Positions 22,701-35,087 of a stretch of 64,000 nt of DNA are shown in pieces (position 1 is the first letter of the stretch; each line of letters begins with the position of its first letter). The position numbers and the translations under genes are program-made. This DNA is from Magnolia sinica (taxonomy: Eukaryota > Streptophyta > Magnoliopsida > Magnoliales > Magnoliaceae): contig NC_080588.1 in assembly GCF_029962835.1 (NCBI RefSeq), positions 67,562,501-67,626,500 on the forward strand, given 5' to 3'. Below the pieces are notes generated by a model. It was not told where the DNA came from. It searched no databases and saw nothing but the letters and a program-made list of their open reading frames with translations.

Positions 22701-24599
22701 GGGTAAGCATATGCATGGACAGCTGCATAATATTACTCGGTTTGCAAGAGTCAGAAACGAAAGGCGACTGACATGAAACCTCCTTGCTGTAGAAAAGAGG
22801 CACAGAAAAATGCTAATCCAAGTTGGTTCCGATAAGTTGTCAAGGTCCAACATGCTCAAGCATATCAGGCTAGGCCCACACTTAACACAGAGAAAAACAT
22901 GTTTGAGCAAATACAAAATCTCCCAGTCAAATTCTACGCCACAAGCCCTGATGAAATAAATGACAAAAGGAAGAAAGTCAACTGAGCTATTTAAAAATTA
23001 CTTGAGGCCTGCATTTGGATGGGCGGAATCCAAGGCACGGACATGGAAAAAGTAATGATATTTAATCATTATTTCCTTCTGAGTAACCAGCTGAACAGAA
23101 AAGATATACATCCATAGCAATGAAATTTTTTTTACATGCTACACTCAGAAAATACCAGCTGACCAGGACATATCATCTACTAATGCACTGGTTTCCTAAG
23201 TAACTCAACACAGAGGGAACACAATGGTTATTATTATGCCAAAGCACGTTGATCCTTGCATCAGATCAACATTGTGTTACTTCAAATCCTCAACAACGAT
23301 TTCGATACTTCACAATATACATTCTAAAGTGTGAAAATGCTGATTTATTTTTAGTACTGGATACCATTTCAATGAGCTTCCATTATTGTTGGTCAGTGGA
23401 TGCACTATGCCAGTCCACTTCATTCACATTGGCAACATACTCAATTTCTAGAAATGTTTAGGGTACACATTAATGAAACAGAAGTCCCTGACTGAAATTC
23501 AGGCAAATTCTATTCTCTGAAGACATTTTATGAAAATCACGCCATTGAAGACAAAATATATGGGAGCACATTTACCTGAGAGCGACCTCTTTGCGGACGG
23601 TATACCGAATTTTCTTCTCAAAACACCGCTCTTTTCGCTTTTCCCGGAACCTAATTAGAGAAGCGAGTCTCTGTGGAATTTGCGGGTGCTGTAGCTGTAC
23701 AGCATCCTCAACCTGAGAAAAATACAGTTAAGACAACAAATTGAAACACCATTTGAACCCCAACAAAATAACTTGTCTCAGAGTCTAACTACCTTGACCT
23801 CCTGAAGCTCCTGATCAGCAGGGACTATCATGCTAGTAGGCACAACAGAAGCCATGTCACGCCCACCCAAAAGTAACAATACAGCTTGCACCTGTTGCAG
23901 CCATACATTTGACGAATGAAATATGCACCCGGGATCATTTGGAAGAAAAACTGTGACTTTAAATCATTTAGGCAATTCAGAGATATGGAAAATTTATATT
24001 CATAAATATGCGTTGTTAAAAAGTATGCATAGAAAGGGACTGGGTAAAAGAAGCAATCCCTCTGTATGGATCATCATCCATCACTTGGCAGTCTAAACCA
24101 GGTTGTCAGCACTCCCAGTTCAACAAACTGATTGCTGGTCAAGTAACATAACGAATAACAAATGAAAAGGTACAGTGAGTAAATATGTAGTATTAAAAAA
24201 GTATGCATGCATAGAAAGGAGTGGTGACTGGTAAGTAAAGAAAGCCATCCTTCTATATGGATCCCCATCTATCACTTGGCAGTCTAAACCTGGTTGTCAG
24301 GACTTCCCATTCAACAAACTATACGTTGGTCAACTACCCTAACAAATGCGAAATGAAACATGACACTGTTATCACAAACATCTGACAGCACACCAAAAGA
24401 ACTAGCCACATCTTGCAAATTTGAGACACTTTCTACAAATAGTAGTATCCTCATAAGCAGATAGGTCACTTGCATGTGCTGACACTTGTTATCACGCGTA
24501 AAAGAAAGAGACATGGGTAATAGGGTATTAGTGATCTTTACAAGATAATTGAGCAGAGCATTCAAAATGTTCTGAAATTGTTGCAAAGAAAAGAAAGCC

Positions 24600-24638
<39 letters not shown>

Positions 24639-25429
24639 GAAAGATAACAATTTAATTAAGGAGGTTGTTTGGGAGCATTGAATATTAATGCAGGGGCATT
24701 TTCACACCGGGCTCGAGTAGGGTGGCCTGTAGGATGCAGGGGCACACTCGGGGTAAGTGGCTAGTGTGAGGCAGAACCCATGTGATGTAAGGCCTGCGAG
24801 GGGGTTCGGCCAAGGACCTAACCCCTGGGATGTGGGGCGTGGGCTATAAGATAAAGGGATTGATTCGCCATGCTCTATCAGTTTGAACTTTTAGAACAAG
24901 TGGTTGGTTGTCCTGCATCAAAGTTGTATCGGAGCAAGTCTTGTGTTCGAGACTCCTCACTAGGGATGATTAATGCAATGACACTTTTACACCAGATTCG
25001 AGTGGGGTGGCCTGTAGGATGCAGGTAGAGCTGGGCATGGGACAACTCGACTCATCTGCTCATTCAGACCCAACTCAACCCGAACTGAATGGGAGAATCG
25101 GTCTGAACCGAGTAGGCTTCGCCCAATCCGAATTCAAACTGAGTCGAGTTCGAGTTACCCAGTAACTTGACCCGAAACTCGATCCGGTCATACTCGACTT
25201 GATCTGAAACTAACTCGACTTGTATTCGGGTATATATAAAGTAAAAAATCCTAATTTTTAAGTATGTTTAACCCTATATGCCGCACCCGATCCCAAACCC
25301 TCTTTCTCCTTCCCTCATCCTCCTCTTCCAAGCCCGACAACCACCCACCACTATCACCACCCTACTCTTCTTTTTCTCTCTTCTCCACTCCCTCCCTCCC
25401 TCCTCTTCCAAGCCCGACAGCCACCCACC

Positions 25430-25487
<58 letters not shown>

Positions 25488-28400
25488 CTCTTCCAAGAGC
25501 GGCAGCCACCCACCACCATCACCACCCTCATCCCCCTCTCTCTCTCTCCTCACCACTCCCTCCCTCCCTCATCTCTTGAACTAACTCAAAACTTTTGACT
25601 GGGTCGGACTCGGCCCGGAGGATTAGTCTAGGCCAGACTCAGATTCGGATCAGTTCAGGCATGTTGGACTCGGTACTGAGTCAAATCGAGTTTGGGTCAA
25701 GCCTATTTCAAAACCGGATCGAGTCGGGTCAACCCTAACTTAGTCCGACTCGACTTGATGCCCAGCTCTAGATGCATGGGTAGGGGTACACTAACTTGGT
25801 TGACCAAGTCAGGTCAACCCTAACTTGGTCCGACTCGACTCGATGCCTAGCACTACATGCAGGGGCACACTCTGGGTGGGAGGCCTATGTGAGGTGGGAC
25901 CCATGTGATGTGGGGCTTGCCAAGGGAGTTCGGATGAGGACATAACCCTAGTTGTCCTTCATCAAATACCCTTGGAAATTAAAAGGTACTCCATAGGAAG
26001 CTTGTTTTTCCGTAAAAGAACAAAAAATCATTTGAAAATCAATTTCCAGTCTTGACCTTTTGCTCAAACAATGTGGATATCAATGCCTTTCAAAAAATAA
26101 TAATATCAATAAAGGAACATTTCTGAAGCCACAAGGTACGACTCTTATCATTGAGTGTTGACCTTTTAACATTTCCATGAGAAACTGCACTCCAAACCAA
26201 ATGATAGAATAACTGTTTTTTTCTTTTTCTTTTTTGAACATTTTAGCATCGGCCTTTTTATATGATAGAATTTCTGTTGGAATCCACAGTTCCCTTTCCT
26301 GGGTATTCCATGTTGGTTTTCCACCATCTAGGGGGGGGGGGGAGGCTACCACATAAACAATTTCCCAGTTTATGGTGCCCAATATTAGCCATTACGAATC
26401 AATCGTACAAGAAACCTCAAGTACACATACCCCAAAATTCCAAGCATTAGATGGCCCACGAAAGGGCATGGCATTTGATCCACCAAAGCTGTCCAAAAGC
26501 AAGCTTGTGGACTAAACCAAACAACACCAAGGTGCAAGGTGGGATCCACTGTCCATCATTAATAAAAGAAGAGCTAATCATATATTCGCCCAAAGGGGTC
26601 CACTTCCATATACATTTGCCATCATTGTTAACAATGAAAAAAAAAAACATGTTTAAAAGAACCCAAGGTAAAAACAATAAATAATGCAGATCAATTACAC
26701 TGCAATAATAATATGTAACTTCACTTCTAGAAGTTTACACATGTCAACGGGTCTTGACCTGTTACTGTCATTTGAATACTCTAATTACAGTTCAATTTTT
26801 GTTTTACTACCAATCTTGACCTAGCAGACTCGGTGAAAATTTGATCAACAGTCCTCACATTTTGATTGGTAAATTTCCGCAATATTTGAAGCATCAATGT
26901 TAAAACTTGGCAGTTCAACCACATTCTCATGTTTAATATAAGCAAAAGCTCCAATTTTCAACTATAACAAAGTTCCTACATGGTTTTTGGGTGGGATTAC
27001 ATTGAAGGCATGCACAAGTGATCTATACCCTGGAAGAAAGGGAGAGGAGTACATTTGCATACACAACAAAGTAAAGAGCAAAGTATTGTCTAAGTCTCCC
27101 TCCCACAATTTAGTCCTTCAGTTAAGTGGTGGGTGTTTGATTTTTCATTTTTTCCAAAGGTTAAGTAGTGCATGTACTTTTTGCTTATTTTATTCTCTCT
27201 TCTTAATAAACTTAGTCATCATTCAGGAAGAAAAGATACAACGTGCAATTCTATTGTGTCAGACATGGCTTCCCTGATAAGCATATAGCTGAAGAAAGAG
27301 GGAAAAAGAAGGAATTCAGCAATTCACACCGATGCCTCTTTGCTGCACCCACTTGGCTTCATGAAATACAACTTGCAACGTAAAGTTCACTGTGGAAAGA
27401 AAATGTATAGAGGGAAAAACGTATAGAGAATGAACTTGAATCAAGTTATCATCAGATACAGAATCCAATTACAAGTAAACAGTTGAGGAAAAAAAAGGAT
27501 CCAGCCCTTCCCATAAATGCCTCCTTTCTAGATAGAGTTGAGTGCTTAGATAACTGGGAAGAGAACGAGATAGGTGCTGACAATGTTGGCTGAAACCAAT
27601 GCAATACTACATATATTAGTTACTACTAATTATTTTTGTCATTTTGGGCTTACAATTTATAGCCATTTAGTAGCACATCTCCTGACAAATAATGGGCAAC
27701 CTTGAGTGGGGGTCGGATGCAAGTATGAAGTGCCCGACACCTGATCCCTGAAAACCCAACATGGAGATATTTCCATGCAAATATATAATGAAATTGAAGC
27801 ACATCTTACCATATAAAATTTTATTTCTTATAGGCATAGGATGCAGAAAATTGTATATACATAAAAAAACGCCTATGTATATACATAAAAAGAAAACATC
27901 TATTAAAAGCTAAAAACGCACATAAATTTGCCAAAATATAACAAAAAAGAAAATGCAGTTTTACTAATAGAAGTCTCGGCATTTGTCAAACACAGGAAAT
28001 GTTTAAAGTGGTGTCCTTGTTACATAGAAACAATAGTTTATATAGCGAAAACTTTTACTCCAACTTGCAAGCATTAGAGACACTTTAATCAGAGGAAAGA
28101 CTACAACTGCAAAGTTTCACCAATGGTCTCTTAAGGATCAAGGCAAGACGAAAGCCATATACCTTGTGCTGAGAAAAACGACAAAGATAATGATGCTAAG
28201 GATGATGATGATGGGGTCCTTACTCATGGCTCCGTGGTAGACTCACAAGAGTTTCAACACAGAGGTCATGGGTTTGAGTACCCATTGTGGTGCGTGGGTG
28301 TGTGTGGGTGTGTTAAAAAGAAAAGGAGAAAAAAGGACGATGATGATGATGGTAATGTTGATCCGTCATGTTTGTGGTCATGATGCTTGATGTTTCGAGA

Positions 28401-29850
28401 TCAAGATGTTTTAACTTTCATGAACTTGTTATTTTCATTTATGATCCAAAATTCATGCATCGATCAACTTCAATAGCATGATGGTGCCTAGGGATTTACT
28501 AATCAATTGATGAGTGTGAATTGAAACTATTTTGGCTAATTACACATATGGCTATAGAAGGCTAATAAAAACGTGAAGCTCTTTCATTGTGTCAGCCTCC
28601 ACACAAGAAATAGAATTTAAAATTTGAACAAATCTCTCTGGAGGAATTACATTATGATCGGGCACACCACCAAAACATGCTCATGCATGTATCAACCGTG
28701 TTGCACATCCATTTAACTCAATTGACATCCACTCAAGTTGTTGGTTTCCAATTGTTGGGAACTTACAAATAGGTTTTGATGAACATTGATTGGAACCACT
28801 GTAGCTAATCAAATATTTCGCAGGCTAATCAAAACACAAAGCTCTTACTTCATGTTGACGCTGGGAAATTCAAAAACTAGAATTTGCAATTTGAAAAAAT
28901 CTTTCAAGAGGAATTGCATGATATTCCGGCTTGATACAACAAATCATACTCATGCGCACATGCAATGTACACAGCATGCATGTGAGCAGTACCACTCAAG
29001 TTTTGCGCCTATCATCGGTGGGCATTGCCCAAAAACTACATAATTCAGATGAAACTACCCATCTAACGATTTTTCCCTCCCTCCATCCACCCACAAGATA
29101 GAAATAACGATTCCAGCAACCCCCCCCCCCCCCCCCGGGAGACCATCCAATCATCATGACATTTCATCTATCCTAAGCCCCATCCGCAATGATACCCCGG
29201 ACTCAGACGGATTGGATCGACATACACAATCCCCCACGTCTATCTACCATGCATGCATGCATGCATGAGTACAACCCACCATACTCTACAAGAACATCGT
29301 AAGTTTTCTTATTCAAGGACACATGTATCCTTTGAAAAGGGTAGCAATACCAGAAAGAGGCCCACAAGCAAAACAATGGTTGCATGTATCAAAAACAGGG
29401 GCCATGATATCAATTTCAAGAGACATCATGAAAACATATATAATTAAGGATTTTTTTTTTAAAAAAAAATCAGACCTTTTCTGGAGGGACGGAAGGATAG
29501 ACGTAGATTTCGCCGTTGAAGGAGAGCGTTAGTTGATTCATGCTGCGGCACTGTAGAGGCACGGCGAGGCTTGGATCGGCCATCTGTTCCATGGGTTCTT
29601 CTTCATCCATCTCGACATCATCCACACCGTCCATCATCTCATCGCCATCGCCTCCGCCATCCTCGACGCCGGAGGGGTCCACTGCATCTCCGTCGTCGCT
29701 GTCAACGTCGATCTGGTCGGGGAGATCCATTCCATGCACATGGGCGTGCCCATCCTCGTCAACGTAGATGGCATGCCGAGGATGCTGCGGGGGATCAGGA
29801 GGCGAGGGCCGTGAATTCAACGGCTCAGGATTGAGATTACTCTCGGACAT
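19644..29850 (-). CDS. TIFY-CCT-GATA transcription factor (ZML/ZIM-like), five coding exons
   Basis: This group of nuclear plant factors combines a TIFY (ZIM) protein-interaction motif, a CCT domain and one GATA zinc finger. The exons on the minus strand are 29476-29850, 23793-23891, 23576-23712, 19993-20085 and 19653-19758. All junctions are GT-AG and in phase, giving 270 residues. Residues 49-90 are acidic. TIFY starts at about 107 ([12 protein letters not shown]) and crosses the first junction into [14 protein letters not shown]. The CCT domain covers about 176-212 ([20 protein letters not shown]). The zinc finger at 236-263 is C-x2-C-x20-C-x2-C, the spacing of this subfamily. After GLKWAHK the frame reads two more codons and stops at 19644-19646. 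Alternatively a GT at 19651-19652 splices to another exon. The usual GTLRDLSK tail was not found before the TCP gene. Intron 1 is 5.6 kb and intron 3 is 3.5 kb, both full of repeats. Confidence 0.9.
19993..20085 (-). CDS. GATA gene exon 4 (end of CCT and linker)
   Basis: Begins [11 protein letters not shown] after a split Arg codon (AG|G), and ends in a Pro-rich linker before a split Arg codon (CG|T). Confidence 0.9.
21091..21240. repeat. 79-bp tandem duplication inside the LINE remnant
   Basis: TAGCACCAAGAGATTTAACC at 21091 recurs as TAGCACCGAGAGATTAACC at 21170, and the similarity continues to about 21240. Confidence 0.75.
21556..21633 (-). mobile_element. severely 5'-truncated LINE or SINE insertion with a 20-bp target duplication
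   Basis: AAATCCAAATCCATTTCCTT occurs exactly at 21536-21555 and 21634-21653. Between them lies a poly-T stretch (21556-21589) followed by about 44 bp ending in ACC. This is the reverse-strand image of a poly-A retroposon tail with a few dozen bases of 3' end. Confidence 0.85.
22092..22224. mobile_element. hAT-type MITE, 133 bp, in GATA intron 3
   Basis: It starts TCGGGGTGTCAATGGGCC and ends CATTGACAGCCCTA. The flanks are ATGGCAAG (22084-22091) and ATAGCAAG (22225-22232), 7 of 8 matching. The interior is rich in GGCCCGG words. Confidence 0.83.
23576..23712 (-). CDS. GATA gene exon 3 (CCT domain)
   Basis: Runs from VEDAVQLQH to the first two bases of the Arg codon after VAL; it is separated from exon 2 by an 80-bp intron. 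Confidence 0.93.
23793..23891 (-). CDS. GATA gene exon 2 (rest of TIFY)
   Basis: 33 codons, starting [15 protein letters not shown] after the acceptor CTGCAACAG. Confidence 0.92.
24004..24355. repeat. 177-bp tandem duplication in GATA intron 1
   Basis: Copy 1 starts near 24004 and copy 2 at 24181. Both contain ATCACTTGGCAGTCTAAACC and TTCAACAAACT in the same order, with moderate divergence, so this is an old local duplication of intron DNA. Confidence 0.8.
24607..24637. repeat. (TC)n microsatellite
   Basis: About 15 TC units in intron 1 of the GATA gene. Confidence 0.95.
24690..25970. repeat. two direct copies of an unclassified repeat, the second split by a MITE
   Basis: A block with GTGGCCTGTAGGATGCAG and CCCATGTGATGT starts at about 24690. 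It starts again at about 24976 and is interrupted at 25026 by a hAT-type MITE, then resumes with GCAGGGGCACACTCTGGGTG near 25859. The source family is unknown to me. Confidence 0.6.
25026..25770. mobile_element. hAT-type MITE, 745 bp, in GATA intron 1
   Basis: The ends are TAGAGCTGGGCATGGG and ATGCCCAGCTCTA. The flanking 8-mers are GATGCAGG (25018-25025) and GATGCATG (25771-25778), 7 of 8 matching. The interior is rich in GACTCGAC-type words near both ends and holds a (CT)n run at 25433-25483. A partial second copy of its right end lies at about 25806-25853. Confidence 0.82.
28216..28335 (+). mobile_element. tRNA-derived SINE copy 2, in GATA intron 1
   Basis: It reads GGCTCCGTGGTAGACTCAC, then GAGTTTCAACAC, then a box B-like GGGTTTGAGTACCC, then a GTGTG-rich end and an A-rich tail. 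Compared with the 58415-58558 copy, it lacks the middle block GGTGATATCCCACTAC. Confidence 0.7.
29120..29136. repeat. poly-C run of 17
   Basis: A pure C tract in intron 1 of the GATA gene. The length may be inexact because of sequencing. Confidence 0.9.
29476..29850 (-). CDS. GATA gene exon 1 (acidic N terminus and start of TIFY)
   Basis: Start codon at 29848-29850; 125 codons ending VPPEK, then the donor GT. The proline-rich start and the long Asp/Glu run are typical for this subfamily. Confidence 0.92.
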
Positions 29851-29857
29851 CTTGAAG

Positions 29858-29880
29858 AAAACCCTAACCCTAACCCTAGA
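29858..29880 (-). promoter_or_regulatory. telo-box cluster in the GATA 5' leader
   Basis: Three consecutive CCCTAA-type units (starting AAACCCTAACCC on the plus strand) lie 7-30 bp upstream of the start codon. Telo-boxes (AAACCCTAA) are known promoter or leader elements of plant growth and translation genes. Here the motif is in the reverse sense relative to the gene. A function is inferred only. Confidence 0.6.
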
Positions 29881-30808
29881 ATCTGAAGAAGAAAAGAATG
29901 GTTTCCCGCAGAGATGGGAGCTTCCTGCTGGAAAATCAAACGGAGGGGAGAGGGGATCGGAATAGACCCCTGAGATAGGAGTGATTTACGGGGCCTGCCA
30001 CTGATCTCTCATGGCAGATGGTGGGGAGCTTTTGGAGAAGGGAGGGTTTTCTGATGAAGAAGGGAAGGAGGAAGAGAGGATGTGTGATGATGGACATTGA
30101 GATCGATTGGGATTTTATGATGGTTCTGGCAGACTCACCGTACACGTGGCAGATATGGACTGAATCTTGGCCGTCCAAGTCGTGGGCACAGCTGGTGGAT
30201 GAGAGCATAGTCCAAAAAATCACACCTATTCTGGGGATCATGACCATACGATCGGTGGCCGGCTAGTTGGCAAAACAGCCCCGTTGAATCAGAGTATTTA
30301 CGATATTGCCACACATTCGGAAAGAGCGTGATGAGAGGGGCGGGTTCGATGTCATCAAGGGATAGGACTTTTCTACCTTTACAAAATTTGAGGAAAAGAA
30401 GGAAATTTCAGAGTTTTGTGATCTGTCGAAATCAACGGTGGTGGGTGGGTGGGTGCGTTTGATCGTACTTGGTGGACCCGGCCCATCTGAAATTTCCTAC
30501 GCCAATAACGCGTGCCAATGTGGGACCTCTGTTCCAGATCCCTGCCGTTCATCTGGTGGGCCCGGCCTTGATCTAAAGATAAGCCGGCTTGATTATTAGG
30601 TGAGCCACCCGTTTGAAAGCGAAACGGATGCTAAGAGAAATTGCGTAGTTTTTATTGCTGACGTTCATGGATGGTCGGAATTTTTCATATGGGGGCATCT
30701 TAAAAGGTCAAACCCTGCCTGATGAACGGCTTGGATCTTCCACGCGGGTTCCGTGGTAGATGTGTGAGGGGTGAGTACGAAAAAAGTAAACTCCCGCAGG
30801 TGTACTTT

Positions 30809-30839
<31 letters not shown>

Positions 30840-33695
30840 CAGTAATTCCTCTTTTCCGTGCAGAGGACAGTTACGCTAAATGGGTCCCACCACATATGGG
30901 GCCCTAAGATTAACGGCACGGCAGATTAACGCGTCCGGATCTTCTAGCCTTTATGGGCCGTACGTGGCGGGCCACCGGATCAACTGCCTCGATCATTGCA
31001 ATGCACCCAAACGTTGCATCCAGTCTTCTTTAGCATCCTACAAGGGAGATGTGCTTTGGTGTACCTAATTCGCTAGCGGATAGCTAATCCGGACCGTCCA
31101 TTTATTAGGTCAGTTATCCGATCTGCCGTCCAATGGAAGAAATCTGGATCGGCTGATCTTCCGCATCCCAGCGAGCGTAGCGTGCAACACGCGTTAGCTC
31201 TCCAGATCAGTGGCCCCAACAAATCCTGCCACGTGTCTCTGGGCCTTAACGCTTTCCCTTTTATCGGTAAGCGTGAAGTTCGAATCGTGATCTCAACGCC
31301 GTGTACTTGGCAATGCACGGGCCCTATGCATCAGGACATGAACAGTCTACATCGCGATCTGTCTATCTGAGGCCACATCTCGTGATCTGGACCGTTGATC
31401 TGGTGAGCCCTCCGTAGATTACAATGCCCGAAGCTCTCCCAGATGGGAATAATATATCGACCCTATAATCACAGACCACGAAATAAAAGTCAAAGAAAAA
31501 TACATTAACGGTCCGAAAAGAGGGCCAAAGTTTGGACGGCTGTGAGGCGTCCGATCTGGAAGAGTTTAGGAACATCCTCCATTCGAGATGGGGCCCATCT
31601 GATGAACGGTTTTGATCAATCATTTGTGGGCCAACGTTATCATCGACACATTAAGAGCCAATAGTTCATACGGATCGAGGCCATCACGAGTAGGGCAGAG
31701 GCCCACTGTTTCTCTGAAGCACGGTTTCTAAAAGAGGATGACAGGCTGGATGGGCCATGCAGTACGCTTGGACCTTAAATACCCCTGATATTTTGTTAAA
31801 TTTCGAGAAGGCCTGGGCTTCCAGAGCACATTAAATTAGACCAACGAGGATTTCTTGTTCGTCTCGTTGAACTGGTCTTAGTTCATCACCATTTACGTGT
31901 GGACACACGATTGAGTGCTCGATCAATCCGCACCGTTCGTTTTGATCTATCCTAATGTGGACGGCCGAAAATGTAGCAGCCAAAGTTATCGAACGGTCTG
32001 ATCTTTACATCACTGGATTTTTCCAAAAACGTATCACTGACCCCTTTCGATTTCTGTCATTCATTCTAAGCCTTTGGATCAGAAATTTTAGATTGTGTGG
32101 TATGTGCGACTTTGCCAATTTGCAGCATCCACAGTGGGCCCATCAGATCGACAGTCAGGATTCTGCTACACTCGTTCATCTCGGTTACGGTGGTTTTAGT
32201 CAAAATTTCAACGAAACTCTTGTTAAAAATAAGCCGTTATCAGAATCTCTCTAATCGGAAGATCCTGACCATCCAGCGTTATCCCTTTCTATTGGGCCAT
32301 TTTTTATTTTTTTTTAAATTTTCTTTTAATCCTTATCCTTTGGCCTCCTGTATTTCGGCCACTGATTGAAGGGTTGAAACTTCTATACTGGGAGATTTTG
32401 GGGCATCCCACGGCAGTCGTGGGTGTCCATCTGATAACGGTCAGCTTCACGAGACCACATCCCCCACTCGTGCGAACTAGCACATCTGGACGCTACTCAC
32501 GTCCTGGTGAAAGGGGACCGTAGGTACATCCATCTCTTGGACGGATGAAAACCAAAGATCAGATAAAAAGAAGAATGGTAGGTTGCGTCGACCGGTATGG
32601 TTTTTTGACCAAGGCTAATTCTCGGTGGGATACGCGTGATGAACGGCTTGGATCACGCACATATAAGCCTTATTTGGCAGACGCCCACGCGAGTGCACCT
32701 ACCATTGCCTGTCTGTGTGTCCCACCGCATTTATCGTGCATCAAAACCCCACCAAAGTCGTTTTGATGATACGCGTCCCACTATGTATTATTTTGGGAAG
32801 ACGTCAGTGTCCACAAGGACCACATCTCAGAAAGTAAGACTCCGGAACGGTACCAGATGCGATTGGCAAATCGATTCAAGATCCGGACCATTAAAAGCGG
32901 TGGGCCCGGTTATTGATGGGCCACAACCTAAAGAAGTTATTGATCTGATGACTCGGACGCCATGATCGAAGGACTTGTCGGCGGGCGCTTTGCTCGGCGT
33001 GCTTCCACTACCACTGGCGTCCACGTGTGACAACCCGGACATGCACGGGATCAGAGCCATGCATCAGGTGGGCCTCGCGATTAGATGATCTGGACCACAG
33101 ATTGGCATGTCAACTCGATGGATGAGTCAGATGAGTGGATCTGCCTATTTCTCAACCAGCTCATCAAAGTGGTGGGGCCCACTCGATGAGAGCGAATGTG
33201 CCCCACTTATGTCGGGATTGCACGTGCGCCACGCGTAGAGGTGCAAGTGGGCTGGTAAAAATACTGTCCTCTGAATGGGGACAATGTCTCGTTTTAGCGT
33301 CTAACAATCCACGGTGCGCGTCCGGTGCACTGTGATTCAATGACGGCCCCTTCACTTGGGGGAGAACACGTGTCAATATCTGGATCATTCATCAGGTAGA
33401 ACATGGATCAAAAATACTAGTGGTCTTCTGATCATGCAGATCAAACTTGTATGAGAAAAATGAACCGTAAGAAAAAATCAACAGCCCATATTAAAATAAG
33501 CGTGTGGCTCACTTGTTGAGTGCACTACCCTTATTTTGTGATAGATAGTATGTTGACAGTGCACGCAACCTGATGAACGGTCTGATCTATGACAGTTCTG
33601 TCATCCTTCTGATCTCTGAAACACGTTCCATCCCCACACGTGAGGACCCCACATTGAATCAGGGCCCTTCAATAAAATGACACCAGCTCTACCAA

Positions 33696-34221
33696 GGACT
33701 AAGATTGGGTACTACCACCGCCTGTACCAAGCTGGGAACAGCCTGGAGCTATGAGCGGACTACCGTGATGTATGAGTTTATCCAAACCGTCCATACATTT
33801 GTCCATATCATTTTACTCTACAAGCAGAAAAAAAAGGCATATCCAACTCTCAGGTGGACCATACCGTGGGGATTAAACGCTCACCATTAAAAACTTCTCG
33901 AAGCCGCAGAAGTTTTGGATAAAGCTGATATGTGTCTAATGCCTTCATCCGGGTCTATGTGACCTTATGAAAAGTCTGGATGGCTAAAAAACACCACGGA
34001 GTGCTCTAGGAAGGCTTCAACGGTGGATATTATTACCACTGCTGTTTCCTGTGGTGTGTTCGGCTTGGCCTTTAGATATGCTTCATTTTTTGGCTTACAT
34101 GTTAAATAATATGGAAAAATGGATGGACGTTATGGATAGACCTATACATGATGGTGGACCCCTCAGAGCCCCAGCCTGTTTCGAGCTTTGTACAGGCAGG
34201 GGTAGTACGAAATCCGCGTTC
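33696..34221. mobile_element. Mutator-like foldback MITE A
   Basis: The two ends are about 110-bp imperfect inverted repeats: TACTACCACCGCCTGTACC at the left and TACTACCCCTGCCTGTAC in the reversed right end. Both continue to a shared block like GTGATGTATG...ATCCAAACCGTCCAT. The candidate 9-bp target duplication is CTCTACCAA (33687-33695) and TGCTACCAA (34222-34230), 7 of 9. No coding sequence. Confidence 0.78.
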
Positions 34222-34561
34222 TGCTACCAAACGTCGTTTGGTGCTCTGGAAGTTGATACAGTAGGGGCTATAGAACCTAAATACGGTAAATCCGTCTCTC
34301 CATAGTACACGTGGCATGGTAATCGTCAATCTAGACTATTCATTTAGTGGGGCTCATTAAGGAATGTCCATGTTTCCAAAGATCACACTTATCAGATGAT
34401 CACAGGCGTCAGTTTTTTATTCACTTTCTGGAATTTATTTTTGACCATTAATTACTTTTCCATTGCCGTCTCTTTGAAATCCCAATTTGCAGACGGCTAG
34501 GATCATCCGATGATCGGCATCACACGGATTCCGACCCGCCCATGATATATCTTGAACAATT

Positions 34562-35087
34562 GGGAGTAGTTAGGTGCGCCCCAGCCTCACCCGAGACGGT
34601 GCAGCCCTTACCGTGGGGCCCATCTTGATGTATGTATTCTGTATCCACGCCGTCCATCCTGTTTTGAAATATTATTTTAGGGCATGATCCCATAGCTGAA
34701 GCAGACCCAATTCTCAAGTGGACCATGCCGTAGGAAACATTGGTGATTGACAATTAATGGGCCACAAAAGTTTTGGATCAAGCTGGTATCTGTTTTCCCC
34801 CTTTATCTAGGTTTGTGTGACCTTATCAACGGCTTGGATGGAAAATAAACATTACCAAAACATTACGAAGGGCCCTAAGAAGATTTTAACGGTAGAGCGT
34901 TGAATCAGAACTGTTTCCTACAGTTGGTCCACCTGAGATTTGGATCTTCATTTTTGGGCTTATGATCTAAAATGATATGGAAAAACGGATGAACGGCATG
35001 GATATAGAATACATCCATCAAGATGGGCCCCACGGTAAGGGCGGTACCGTCTTGGGTGAGGGAGGGGCTGCACCTAATCCGCTCCCC
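34562..35087. mobile_element. Mutator-like foldback MITE B
   Basis: The arms match over about 100 bp. TTACCGTGGGGCCCATCTTG occurs in the left arm (34608-34627) and the exact sequence occurs in the reverse complement of the right arm. The outer ends GGGAGTAGTTAGGTGC and (reversed) GGGGAGCGGATTAGGTGC are similar to the family ends. No target duplication is visible. The interior matches MITE A in places (GGTTTGTGTGACCTTATCAA). Confidence 0.8.

Noticed and set aside
25264-25598. Open frames rich in Ser/Leu or Arg/Glu
   Set aside because: They are translations of the (CT)n microsatellite inside a MITE, not genes.
29568-29834. Plus-strand open frames opposite GATA exon 1
   Set aside because: They are antisense shadows of the acidic N-terminal exon.
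29858-29880. Interstitial telomere or chromosome end
   Set aside because: Only three units, inside a gene leader with genes on both sides; a telo-box is the simpler reading.
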